Of a stretch of 5,718 bases of DNA, positions 1 through 4,858 are shown piece after piece. Position 1 is the first letter of the stretch; every line of letters begins with the position of its first letter. The notes beneath the pieces are model-generated. The model had not been told where the DNA came from. It made no database searches and was given only the letters and a program-made list of their open reading frames with translations. Origin of the DNA: Chitinophagaceae bacterium (GTDB lineage: Bacteria; Bacteroidota; Bacteroidia; Chitinophagales; Chitinophagaceae); NCBI GenBank assembly GCA_016741945.1, contig JACVCQ010000187.1, positions 1 to 5,718 on the forward strand, in the 5' to 3' direction. The translations under genes and the position numbers were made by a program.

Positions 1-508
1 GAATTTGAGAACTACCCCCCGGATCACCCGAAGAACGAGAAACCCTTACACCGGATGATTTCCCGGCCAGTGCCTGCATCAATCCGGCCTCGCCTGAATT
101 GCCCACGGCTTCTGAGCTGATTCTATTCGTTGCATATCCCAGCTTATCCTTTCTGGTTTCAAAACCCAGGGCATTCACTACAACATTATCCAATGAAGTA
201 GTAGTAACCCTCAGCGAAACAAGTAGGTCTTGATCACCCGCATTTACTTCTTGGTTTTCATAACCAATAAAGCTGATCACTAAAATATCCTTACCGGCAG
301 GAAGACTGATACTGAAAGTACCGTTGTTATCAGAAACGCGGGAAAGGGTGGTACCCTTTACTGTAATGGTAGCACCAGCCACCGGCAGTTTCTTTTCGTC
401 AAGAATGGTTCCTTTTACAAGTTTGTTTTGGGCAATGGCCTGAACCATACAGAGTAGACCCACAACCAATAACATGGCTGTTTTACGAGCAAAGATTGTT
501 TTCATCAT
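1..508 (-). CDS. SusC/RagA-family TonB-linked outer-membrane protein, N-terminal part only
   Basis: This gene runs off the left edge; 169 codons are visible. SusC-type proteins are TonB-dependent outer-membrane channels that take up glycans or other large nutrients with a SusD lipoprotein partner. Residues 1-26 form a signal peptide (basic MMKTIFARK, hydrophobic MLLVVGLLCMV, probable cleavage after AIA before Gln27). Residues about 28-100 form a carboxypeptidase-regulatory-like beta domain (VKGTILDEKKLPVAGATITV, then KGTTLSRVSDNNGTFSI and VISFIGY). From about residue 105 the plug region begins with SLDNVVVNALGFETRKDKLGYA, matching the usual SusC linker, followed by LMQALAGKSSGVRV, the typical plug segment. 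Two adjacent ATGs (508-506 and 505-503) could start it and no Shine-Dalgarno sequence is visible. The only promoter-like word upstream is TACATTTA (rc of 544-551), one base off the -7 consensus and without a well-placed -33. A susD gene would be expected further left, outside the window. The substrate cannot be inferred. Confidence 0.93.
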   Translation of the reverse strand, partial: MMKTIFARKTAMLLVVGLLCMVQAIAQNKLVKGTILDEKKLPVAGATITVKGTTLSRVSDNNGTFSISLPAGKDILVISFIGYENQEVNAGDQDLLVSLRVTTTSLDNVVVNALGFETRKDKLGYATNRISSEAVGNSGEAGLMQALAGKSSGVRVSRSSGDPGGSSQI

Positions 509-563
509 GGCAGCAGTTTTGTAATTACGATGAATAAGAGAGGTAAATGTAACATGTCATAAA

Positions 564-648
564 AGTTTCGGTTGGTCTGAAACTCTTCTATATTCATTTC
601 AAAAAAAGAATGTAATTTCCGAAACATAAGTTTCCGTTTCGGAAACTT
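564..648. promoter_or_regulatory. Cluster of TTTCCG/CGGAAA inverted repeats in the divergent promoter region
   Basis: This lies between the divergent SusC gene and the 680-1942 gene. Bases 628-636 (AAGTTTCCG) and 640-648 (CGGAAACTT) are a perfect 9-bp inverted repeat around TTT. The same core appears as TTTCCGAAAC at 616-625 and as GTTTCGG at 565-571, where AGTTTC (564-569) is also mirrored by GAAACT (579-584). A word repeated in both orientations in a shared promoter gap suggests operator sites for a dimeric regulator; that is inference. A near-consensus -7 word on the plus strand (TAAGTTTC, 627-634) overlaps the 9-bp palindrome, but no TTG sits at the right distance upstream. The palindrome could instead form a short RNA hairpin in the leader of the plus-strand gene. 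Confidence 0.4.
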
Positions 649-679
649 GTAAGCTGCTGATTATTAATTAATTGAGAAA

Positions 680-1942
680 ATGCTCAAACGAGGGAAAGAA
701 GAAATCATTTACCTGCTCAACAAAGCGATTGAGAAATTCCAGCAAGAAACCGGGCAGGAAATCGTGCAAAATACCAACCGAAAAAACTATGAAGCCCTTG
801 CTATCGCTTTAAGCAATATCAGCAACCAACTACCATTTACCGCTGAAAAACTAGGTCACCAACCCTACGAAACAGACCCCAGCTCAGGAAACCAGCAATA
901 CCCTTTTCGTAAATATGATATTACGGGCGGACAAATTAAAGATGCACTAACAGGTCTTGTAGCCAACCCCCGTTCATTTTTAGTAGATACTTGTTATATC
1001 TATGTATATGGAATGGGTAGACAAGCTTTTGAAGCCCAACCGGTAGATAGCTTTCTGGTGGCAACAGCAGATATCGTACATACCCAAAAAGATAGTTTAT
1101 CGCTATTACAAGAAAATCACCAATTGCGGCAGAAGTTGGCTGCAACGGAACAGTCTATAAGACCCAATAGAAAAAAAGCCTATGGTCGACTGATGATTTT
1201 TGTACTGCTGATCTTGATTGTTGCATTCAGTTTGGGACTTGTGTTCTATTCGAAATACCAGACCCTGGAAAAGGAACTGTACACATTGAAAACCGATTTT
1301 AACCTGATTCCTTACCGGGTTACGGCAGAAGAAAGAGCCAAACTGGAGGGTATTTGGATCTGCTATACAGGCTCGCCGCAGGCAAGGATCTCAGACAGTA
1401 ACCGATACCACAAAGTAGTAGCCAACCTTATTGAGATCATTTATAAAGACGGCTATTTTCTGTATACTCGTTATGGGGCTAGTTTTAACCATATTGGTTA
1501 TATACAATTTGAAGCGCCGGGTCTTCTTTCCATTCATTCTCGCATCAAGAACCAAAATGGCAGGGTGGAGTCGCCCAGACATAGTTTGATGTCATTAGAT
1601 AGTACCGGTACGTATTTATCGGCTATTTCTGCATCCTGGAATTTTGATGTCGGCAGTCGCAATCGCATCATTGGCATTCGAGAAGCGTATCAAAAACTAG
1701 GTGATAGTGGACAACTGGAAGAGATCATCAATTCAGTTGAAAATGCCAGTTGTCAATGTAAGATCATTAAATGGCATCGTTCCGATCATTCAGAAAGAAC
1801 TTATTTTTTGAAGAACTTATCATTGGAAGCATTGCACGATTCTTCACTACTTCAGTTGATTGATGAAAAGAGTATCCTCTCTAAAAATCCGGCTGATAAA
1901 TTGATCATTGAAAAAACACCTTCGTTGAAAAAGGGGGAATGA
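680..1942 (+). CDS. Unrecognised single-pass membrane protein (420 aa)
   Basis: I do not recognise this family. Residues 1-130 form a soluble, mostly helical region (IIYLLNKAIEKFQQETG, NYEALAIALSNI). Residues 135-160 look like a short coiled coil (LSLLQENHQLRQKL). Residues 161-170 are basic (RPNRKKAYGR) and are followed by one strong membrane segment, about 171-190 (LMIFVLLILIVAFSLGLVFY), with no cleavable signal peptide. By the positive-inside rule the N-terminal part is cytoplasmic and residues 195-420 are periplasmic. The C-terminal part starts with a likely helix (TLEKELYTL), then a Tyr- and Gly-rich, beta-like region (LEGIWICYTG, IEIIYKDGYFLYTRYG, HIGYIQFEAPGLLSIHS, YLSAISASWNF). It ends in a charged tail. 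CQC at 358-360 may bind metal or form a disulfide, but nothing else supports either. The ATG at 680 is preceded by an AT-rich stretch and no Shine-Dalgarno sequence, which is normal for the phylum. It is divergent from SusC and convergent with tRNA-Phe. The length and even composition make a real gene likely; its function is unknown. Confidence 0.85.
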   Translation: MLKRGKEEIIYLLNKAIEKFQQETGQEIVQNTNRKNYEALAIALSNISNQLPFTAEKLGHQPYETDPSSGNQQYPFRKYDITGGQIKDALTGLVANPRSFLVDTCYIYVYGMGRQAFEAQPVDSFLVATADIVHTQKDSLSLLQENHQLRQKLAATEQSIRPNRKKAYGRLMIFVLLILIVAFSLGLVFYSKYQTLEKELYTLKTDFNLIPYRVTAEERAKLEGIWICYTGSPQARISDSNRYHKVVANLIEIIYKDGYFLYTRYGASFNHIGYIQFEAPGLLSIHSRIKNQNGRVESPRHSLMSLDSTGTYLSAISASWNFDVGSRNRIIGIREAYQKLGDSGQLEEIINSVENASCQCKIIKWHRSDHSERTYFLKNLSLEALHDSSLLQLIDEKSILSKNPADKLIIEKTPSLKKGE

Positions 1943-1970
1943 ATTGGTTGATTATAGAGGTCATTGTTAT

Positions 1971-2004
1971 AAAAAAACGCCAACAGTAGATGCTGTTGGC
2001 GTTT
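1971..2004 (-). terminator. Rho-independent terminator of tRNA-Phe
   Basis: Bases 1975-1986 and 1993-2004 form a perfect 12-bp inverted repeat with a 6-base loop. Read on the minus strand, the stem is followed by seven T (complement of 1971-1977). The hairpin begins one base after the tRNA discriminator base, so the primary transcript has almost no 3' trailer before the stem. On the plus strand the stem is followed only by TTT and then GTGGTG, so it is probably a poor terminator for the convergent gene ending at 1942. Confidence 0.88.
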
Positions 2005-2005
2005 G

Positions 2006-2078
2006 TGGTGTGGGCCGGGATCGAACCGGCGACACAAGGATTTTCAGTCCTTTGCTCTACCGACTGAGCTACCGCACC
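2006..2078 (-). tRNA. tRNA-Phe (anticodon GAA)
   Basis: The 73 bases fold as a complete cloverleaf. The acceptor 5' strand is GGTGCGG. The D arm is GCTC/GAGC around AGTCGGTA. The anticodon stem is AAGGA/TCCTT with loop CTGAAAA, so the anticodon is GAA (Phe). The variable loop is GTGTC. The T arm is GCCGG/CCGGC with loop TTCGATC. The acceptor 3' strand is CCACACC and the discriminator is A73. CCA is not encoded (the next bases are CAAAC), so it must be added by the CCA-adding enzyme. One oddity is that acceptor pair 5-68 is C.A, where CCGCACC on the 3' side would restore C-G. All other stems are fully paired, which argues for a working gene. A terminator follows directly and a candidate promoter lies about 100 bases upstream. 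Confidence 0.97.
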
Positions 2079-2125
2079 TTCGCTGAAGCTTCGGTGCGCA
2101 AAGCGCACTGAAATACTTCGTATTT
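2073..2125 (-). repeat. Chain of short perfect hairpins in the tRNA-Phe leader
   Basis: Three small inverted repeats lie next to each other just upstream of the tRNA. Bases 2111-2116/2120-2125 (AAATAC/GTATTT) have a 3-base loop. Bases 2094-2099/2103-2108 (GTGCGC/GCGCAC) also have a 3-base loop. Bases 2073-2078/2093-2098 (CGCACC/GGTGCG) pair the tRNA acceptor 5' strand with the leader, with the palindrome GAAGCTTC (2085-2092) in the loop. The last two overlap and cannot form together. Such structure could guide 5' processing, delay acceptor folding, or simply be a degenerate intergenic repeat. No protein gene is credible here. Confidence 0.55.
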
Positions 2126-2126
2126 T

Positions 2127-2151
2127 AAAAAAACAAGCTTTTGAGAGCTTG
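2127..2151 (-). terminator. Terminator-like hairpin upstream of tRNA-Phe
   Basis: On the minus strand CAAGCT, a 6-base loop and AGCTTG (2151-2146 and 2139-2134) are followed by seven T (2133-2127). It lies 107 bases after the DUF3050 stop codon and could end that transcript. The stem is only 6 bp and moderately GC-rich, so it is weaker than the terminator after the tRNA. It also sits between the candidate tRNA promoter (2179-2211) and the tRNA, so it would either attenuate that promoter or mean the promoter call is wrong. The 13 bases at 2127-2139 recur exactly at 3134-3146, in the same position after a minus-strand repeat structure. Confidence 0.5.
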
Positions 2152-2179
2152 CCCGCCGTAGCCTTTGGCAGAGGAGGGC
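2151..2179. repeat. Imperfect GC-rich inverted repeat, possible dispersed intergenic element
   Basis: GCCCGCC (2151-2157) pairs with GGAGGGC (2173-2179) with one mismatch, and GCC/GGC (2161-2163/2167-2169) closes an inner TTT loop. It adjoins the terminator-like hairpin and overlaps the candidate tRNA promoter by one base. From memory, GCCGTAGCC...GGAGGGC-like palindromes are frequent intergenic repeats in draft bacterial genomes and give spurious peptides such as PKATAGK. I could not confirm that here, and only one copy is in the window. Confidence 0.45.
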
Positions 2180-2211
2180 AAAAATAGGGGGTTTTCACAT
2201 ATAATCCACAA
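2179..2211 (-). promoter_or_regulatory. Candidate Bacteroidota-type promoter for tRNA-Phe
   Basis: On the minus strand TATTTTTG (2186-2179) matches the -7 consensus TAnnTTTG exactly. TTG (2211-2209) lies 22 bases upstream, within the 17-23 range reported for this phylum. Transcription would start near 2172 and give a leader of about 95 bases before the tRNA. The spacing equals that of the asnS promoter candidate. The weak point is the terminator-like hairpin at 2127-2151 between this promoter and the tRNA. Confidence 0.5.
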
Positions 2212-2257
2212 CGAAGGGTGGTTTTTTTAGTGAAAATGAACCATTCTTTGGATTGGT

Positions 2258-3028
2258 TTAGCTGACCGTTGCGTACACCGCATCCCACAATCGCTTGCGA
2301 TATTTTAAACTCGTGAGCGCCGCTTCAGTGGCTTGCTCCCATTTCAACGCGTCTTCCCCACACAACTCACTCACCATTTCCATCGCGAGATGACTATGAT
2401 GGTCGCCGTCTACTTCTATATGTCTTTCGAGATAGTATTTGAATACCGCCAGTTGCGCTGGATACTGCACAGACAAATCTTTCACCAAACCCATGAACAT
2501 ATCTGGTATCAGGTCTTCGCGACCAAATGTAAACACAGCCGCTTGCACATGCACCGGCGCTTTCTCGATCACTTCAAATGTATATCCTACAAAATCACAA
2601 ATAGGCCTGGGCAATTGTAATTGCTGTAATGCCTGTTGCACCGGCACACCATTGTGTAAATAAGTCAACAGTTGTGTAATAGCGGTTGTATCAGCACCCA
2701 TCTGTTCCATGGCTTTGAGATACAACTCAAAGTGACTCGTTCTATTACCCGCTTCATCTACATCACTCTCTTCGCCCAATACAATTTCATTGATGAGATA
2801 ACGCGTATTGGCAGATCCTACCGGCACCCATGGCGCAGCAGTACAAGTCAATTGTTGTTGCAAGGATTTCAACAAACTCATAAAATCCCATACCGCAAAC
2901 ACATGATACTCCGTAAACCGACGAAGTTGTTCAAGGTCTTGCAGGCTATGATACAGAGAATGATCAACAAGATCCGGTCGTACTTCTTCCAGCCGCTCTT
3001 TCAGCTGAACTATCTTTTCATTTTCCAT
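2258..3028 (-). CDS. DUF3050 family protein (heme-oxygenase-like fold)
   Basis: This 256-residue protein has the hallmarks of DUF3050: FTEYHVFAVWDFMSLLKSLQ (39-58), LTCTAAPWVPVG (60-71), RYLINEIVLGEESD (76-89) and RHIEVDGDHHSHLAMEM (202-218). The family is all-helical and is grouped with heme-oxygenase-like folds, some of which are non-heme di-iron oxidases. The reaction and substrate are unknown. Possible metal ligands are Glu40 and His42 on the first helix, Glu86/Glu87 and His99 in the middle, and His203, Glu205, Asp209, His210 and His213 near the end; these are my assignment by analogy. The protein has no signal peptide or membrane segment, so it should be cytoplasmic. I chose the ATG at 3028 (MENEKIVQLKER), because the in-frame ATG at 3085 would add a non-helical, Pro-rich 19-residue tail that runs back into the heptamer repeat. 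It lies downstream of asnS on the same strand, but a repeat and terminator-like tail separate them, so co-transcription is doubtful. Confidence 0.9.
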   Translation of the reverse strand: MENEKIVQLKERLEEVRPDLVDHSLYHSLQDLEQLRRFTEYHVFAVWDFMSLLKSLQQQLTCTAAPWVPVGSANTRYLINEIVLGEESDVDEAGNRTSHFELYLKAMEQMGADTTAITQLLTYLHNGVPVQQALQQLQLPRPICDFVGYTFEVIEKAPVHVQAAVFTFGREDLIPDMFMGLVKDLSVQYPAQLAVFKYYLERHIEVDGDHHSHLAMEMVSELCGEDALKWEQATEAALTSLKYRKRLWDAVYATVS

Positions 3029-3061
3029 GCTGTATATACGTGTGGAGAGGGGAAATGGTTG

Positions 3062-3173
3062 GATGAGCTGTGAGCTATGAGCCACGAGCTATGAGCTTTT
3101 TACATGTATAAAATGAGCTTTTGCTGTTCAAATAAAAAAACAAGCTCGTGGCTCGCAGCTCGTAGCTCGTAGC
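3062..3173. repeat. Palindromic heptamer array, unit GCYRYGA, between asnS and DUF3050
   Basis: The left arm on the plus strand is four 7-bp units, GCTGTGA, GCTATGA, GCCACGA and GCTATGA (3067-3094), then GCTTTTT. The right arm (3143-3173) carries four units in the opposite orientation; on the minus strand they read GCTACGA, GCTACGA, GCTGCGA and GCCACGA. All eight fit GCYRYGA and differ only by transitions. Bases 3065-3090 and 3143-3168 match as an inverted repeat at 22 of 26 positions. A spacer of about 40 bases holds one more half-unit (ATGAGCTTTT, 3113-3122). The right arm begins one base after the asnS stop codon. A 7-bp period does not fit coding sequence, and no open frame here is credible. 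Confidence 0.85.
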
Positions 3174-3174
3174 T
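3134..3174 (-). terminator. Probable asnS terminator formed by the heptamer array and T-run
   Basis: Directly after the asnS stop codon the minus strand carries heptamers with several AGCT palindromes. AAGCT (3175-3171) can pair with AGCTT (3146-3142), with inner AGCT pairings possible, and TG plus seven T (3140-3134) follow. This has the layout of an intrinsic terminator, but the stem is broken up and not unique, so its strength is uncertain. The repeat array may have been captured as the terminator. Confidence 0.5.
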
Positions 3175-4623
3175 TTAAAATTCACAATTCTTCGGCGTCC
3201 TCGCAAACGCAATGACATCGCGAATATTCGTCATGCCGGTAACGAATTGTACCATGCGTTCGAAGCCGAGACCGAAACCTGCATGGGGTACGGTTCCGAA
3301 GCGACGGGTATCTAAATACCAACTCATTTCTTCCAGCGGAATATGCATGGCTTGCATACGCACTTCCAGTTTTTCCAAACGCTCTTCTCTTTGTGAGCCA
3401 CCTACGATTTCTCCAATACCCGGCGCCAAAATATCCATCGCCGCTACCGTTTCTTTTCCGGGTTCACATCCATCATTCATGCGCATATAAAATGCTTTGA
3501 TGGCGGCAGGATATCCCGTTACAATCACCGGTTTCTTGAAATGTTTTTCTACCAAATACCTTTCATGTTCACTCTGCATATCTATACCCCACTTCACATC
3601 AAACTTGAATTTCTTTTTCTTGTATGCAGGTGAATCCAATAATATCTGAATGGCTTCTGTGTAAGTAATTCTTTCAAAACTATTATCCGTTACAAATTTC
3701 AACTTCTCCAACAATCCGAATTCCTGACGTTCGTTCTGTGGCTTTTGTTTTTCTTCTTCTGCCAATCGCTGATCTAAAAACGCCAGATCATCTGCATTGT
3801 GTTCCATCACATAACGAATCAAATATTGAATGAACGCTTCTGCTAAGTTCATATTGTCTTCAATATCATAGAATGCCATCTCCGGTTCTATCATCCAGAA
3901 TTCTGCAAGGTGTCTGGTGGTGTTGGAATTCTCTGCACGGAAAGTAGGACCAAATGTATAGATCTCACTAAATGCCATCGCGCCTAACTCGCCTTCTAAT
4001 TGTCCACTCACCGTGAGGTTGGTACTCTTTCCAAAAAAGTCTTCTGCAAAATCAATACTGCCGTCTTCTTTTCGTGGCGGGTTATCAAAAGGAAGTGTGG
4101 TTACACGAAACATTTCTCCCGCACCTTCTGCATCACTCGCAGTAATAATGGGTGTATGCAAATACACAAATCCTTTTTCATTGAAAAATTGGTGCACCGC
4201 AAAGGCCAACGAATGTCTGATGCGAAACACTGCACCAAATGTATTGGTACGAAAACGCAAGTGTGCGATCTCTCTTAAAAATTCAAGACTGTGTTTCTTG
4301 GGTTGCAACGGATATTTCTCTGCATCACTATCGCCTAATATTTCTACTTGTGTTGCTTTAAGTTCGATCGACTGTCCCTTTCCCAAAGAAGGCACCACCG
4401 TACCCGTTACTTTCAAAGAAGCACCGGTAGTGATTCTTTTCAAAGTAGCATCATCTAACAAACCCAATTCTGTTACTACCTGTAAATTATTATTGGTACT
4501 ACCATCATTCAATGCAATAAACTGATTGTTACGAAAAGTTCGCACCCAACCCATCACAACGGTTTCTTGTCCGGCCACCCCGCTACTCAGCAGGTCTTTG
4601 ATCTTGGTTCTTTTGTTAAACAT
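3175..4623 (-). CDS. asnS: Asparaginyl-tRNA synthetase (AsnRS, class IIb)
   Basis: This cytoplasmic enzyme joins asparagine to tRNA-Asn using ATP. The 482 residues are close to the usual bacterial length and the gene is complete. Residues about 20-95 are the OB-fold anticodon-binding domain (VVMGWVRTFRNNQFIALNDG). The catalytic domain follows. Its motif 1 area is around 150-162 (GFVYLHTPIITAS), with the conserved AEGAGEMFRV at 165-174. Motif 2 is TFGPTFRAENSNTTRHLAEF (223-242), with the ATP-binding Arg229. Motif 3 is GFGLGFERMVQF (449-460), with Arg456. PGIGEIVGGSQREER (401-415) and the C-terminal ARTPKNCEF are typical of AsnRS and separate it from AspRS. A charged insert (about 275-305, LAEEEKQKPQNERQ) is present as in other AsnRS. 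The ATG at 4623 gives the normal family N-terminus. A consensus promoter lies about 43 bases upstream. An encoded AsnRS means Asn-tRNA can be made directly, without the transamidation route. Confidence 0.98.
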   Translation of the reverse strand: MFNKRTKIKDLLSSGVAGQETVVMGWVRTFRNNQFIALNDGSTNNNLQVVTELGLLDDATLKRITTGASLKVTGTVVPSLGKGQSIELKATQVEILGDSDAEKYPLQPKKHSLEFLREIAHLRFRTNTFGAVFRIRHSLAFAVHQFFNEKGFVYLHTPIITASDAEGAGEMFRVTTLPFDNPPRKEDGSIDFAEDFFGKSTNLTVSGQLEGELGAMAFSEIYTFGPTFRAENSNTTRHLAEFWMIEPEMAFYDIEDNMNLAEAFIQYLIRYVMEHNADDLAFLDQRLAEEEKQKPQNERQEFGLLEKLKFVTDNSFERITYTEAIQILLDSPAYKKKKFKFDVKWGIDMQSEHERYLVEKHFKKPVIVTGYPAAIKAFYMRMNDGCEPGKETVAAMDILAPGIGEIVGGSQREERLEKLEVRMQAMHIPLEEMSWYLDTRRFGTVPHAGFGLGFERMVQFVTGMTNIRDVIAFARTPKNCEF

Positions 4624-4641
4624 TGCTTGCTGTTTTGAAAC

Positions 4642-4656
4642 GCCTGTGGTTCAGGC
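4642..4656 (-). other. Small stem-loop in the asnS 5' leader
   Basis: GCCTG and CAGGC (minus strand 4656-4652 and 4646-4642) form a perfect 5-bp stem with a 5-base loop, 18 bases before the asnS start codon. It would lie within the roughly 37-base leader predicted from the promoter at 4666-4698. No longer attenuator, T-box or leader peptide can be fitted into so short a leader, so any regulatory role is speculative. Confidence 0.3.
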
Positions 4657-4665
4657 TTTGAGCGG

Positions 4666-4698
4666 CAAAGATAGTGAGGAAAAGAAGACAAGGCTCAA
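4666..4698 (-). promoter_or_regulatory. Candidate Bacteroidota-type promoter of asnS
   Basis: On the minus strand TATCTTTG (4673-4666) is an exact match to TAnnTTTG, and TTG (4698-4696) lies 22 bases upstream. Transcription would start near 4660, leaving a leader of about 37 bases before the ATG at 4623. The -33 TTG lies inside a CAAG heptamer of the adjoining repeat array, so the array overlaps the promoter. No Shine-Dalgarno sequence precedes the ATG. Confidence 0.62.
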
Positions 4699-4816
4699 GA
4701 GGACAAGACACAAGGAAGAATCAAGAACGAAGAAACAAGACTCAGGCACCTTGAAACTTGACCCTTTTTCCTTGGGTCTTCCCTGTGTCTTGGGTCTTCA
4801 TTCTTGATTCTTTTTC
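4689..4816. repeat. Palindromic heptamer array, CAAGnnn switching to CTTGnnn, between asnS and the PAS gene
   Basis: From 4689 the plus strand reads as 7-bp steps starting CAAG or close variants (CAAGGCT, CAAGACA, CAAGGAA, CAAGAAC, GAAGAAA, CAAGACT, CAGGCAC). From 4750 it reads as steps starting CTT (CTTGAAA, CTTGACC, CTTTTTC, CTTGGGT, CTTCCCT; then, after GTGT, CTTGGGT, CTTCATT, CTTGATT, CTTTTTC). The phase is unbroken at 4722-4784 and at 4789-4816. Bases 4718-4746 and 4782-4810 are an inverted repeat with 25 of 29 matches. The element fills most of the 235-bp divergent gap, and an open frame through it (4526-4807, plus) is only a by-product. The unit differs from the 3062-3173 array but the architecture is the same. 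Confidence 0.82.
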
Positions 4817-4858
4817 TCTATATTTAACACCTATATTTTCCAAATCCAATAACACGCA

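Noticed and set aside
2206..2228. Possible plus-strand terminator (CCAC, 8-base loop, GTGG, seven T)
   Set aside because: The stem has only four pairs and no plus-strand gene ends nearby; the nearest ends at 1942, beyond the tRNA.
1905..2288. Minus-strand open frame of 127 codons across the tRNA region
   Set aside because: Its middle (GAVAQSVEQRTENPCVAGSIPAHTT) is the well-known false translation of a tRNA gene, and the rest covers the terminator and palindromes.
3029..3085. Upstream ATG at 3085 as start of the DUF3050 gene (275 aa)
   Set aside because: The added 19 residues are not family-like and come partly from the heptamer repeat; the ATG at 3028 begins a natural helix (MENEKIVQLKER).
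4013..4525. Plus-strand open frame of 170 codons opposite asnS
   Set aside because: It is antisense to a clearly identified AsnRS gene and shows no protein-like features of its own. The same applies to the plus-strand frames opposite DUF3050.
4526..4807. Plus-strand open frame of 93 codons
   Set aside because: It runs antisense to the asnS 5' end and then through the heptamer array; its Lys/Thr/Arg-rich composition is a by-product of the repeat.
3062..4816. CRISPR array
   Set aside because: The repeats are contiguous 7-mers without unique spacers, and they switch orientation within each array; no cas gene is present.
4819..4839. TATATTTA and TATATTTT as -7 elements for the PAS gene
   Set aside because: Each is one base off TAnnTTTG and no TTG lies 17-23 bases upstream, so they are not listed as a promoter.
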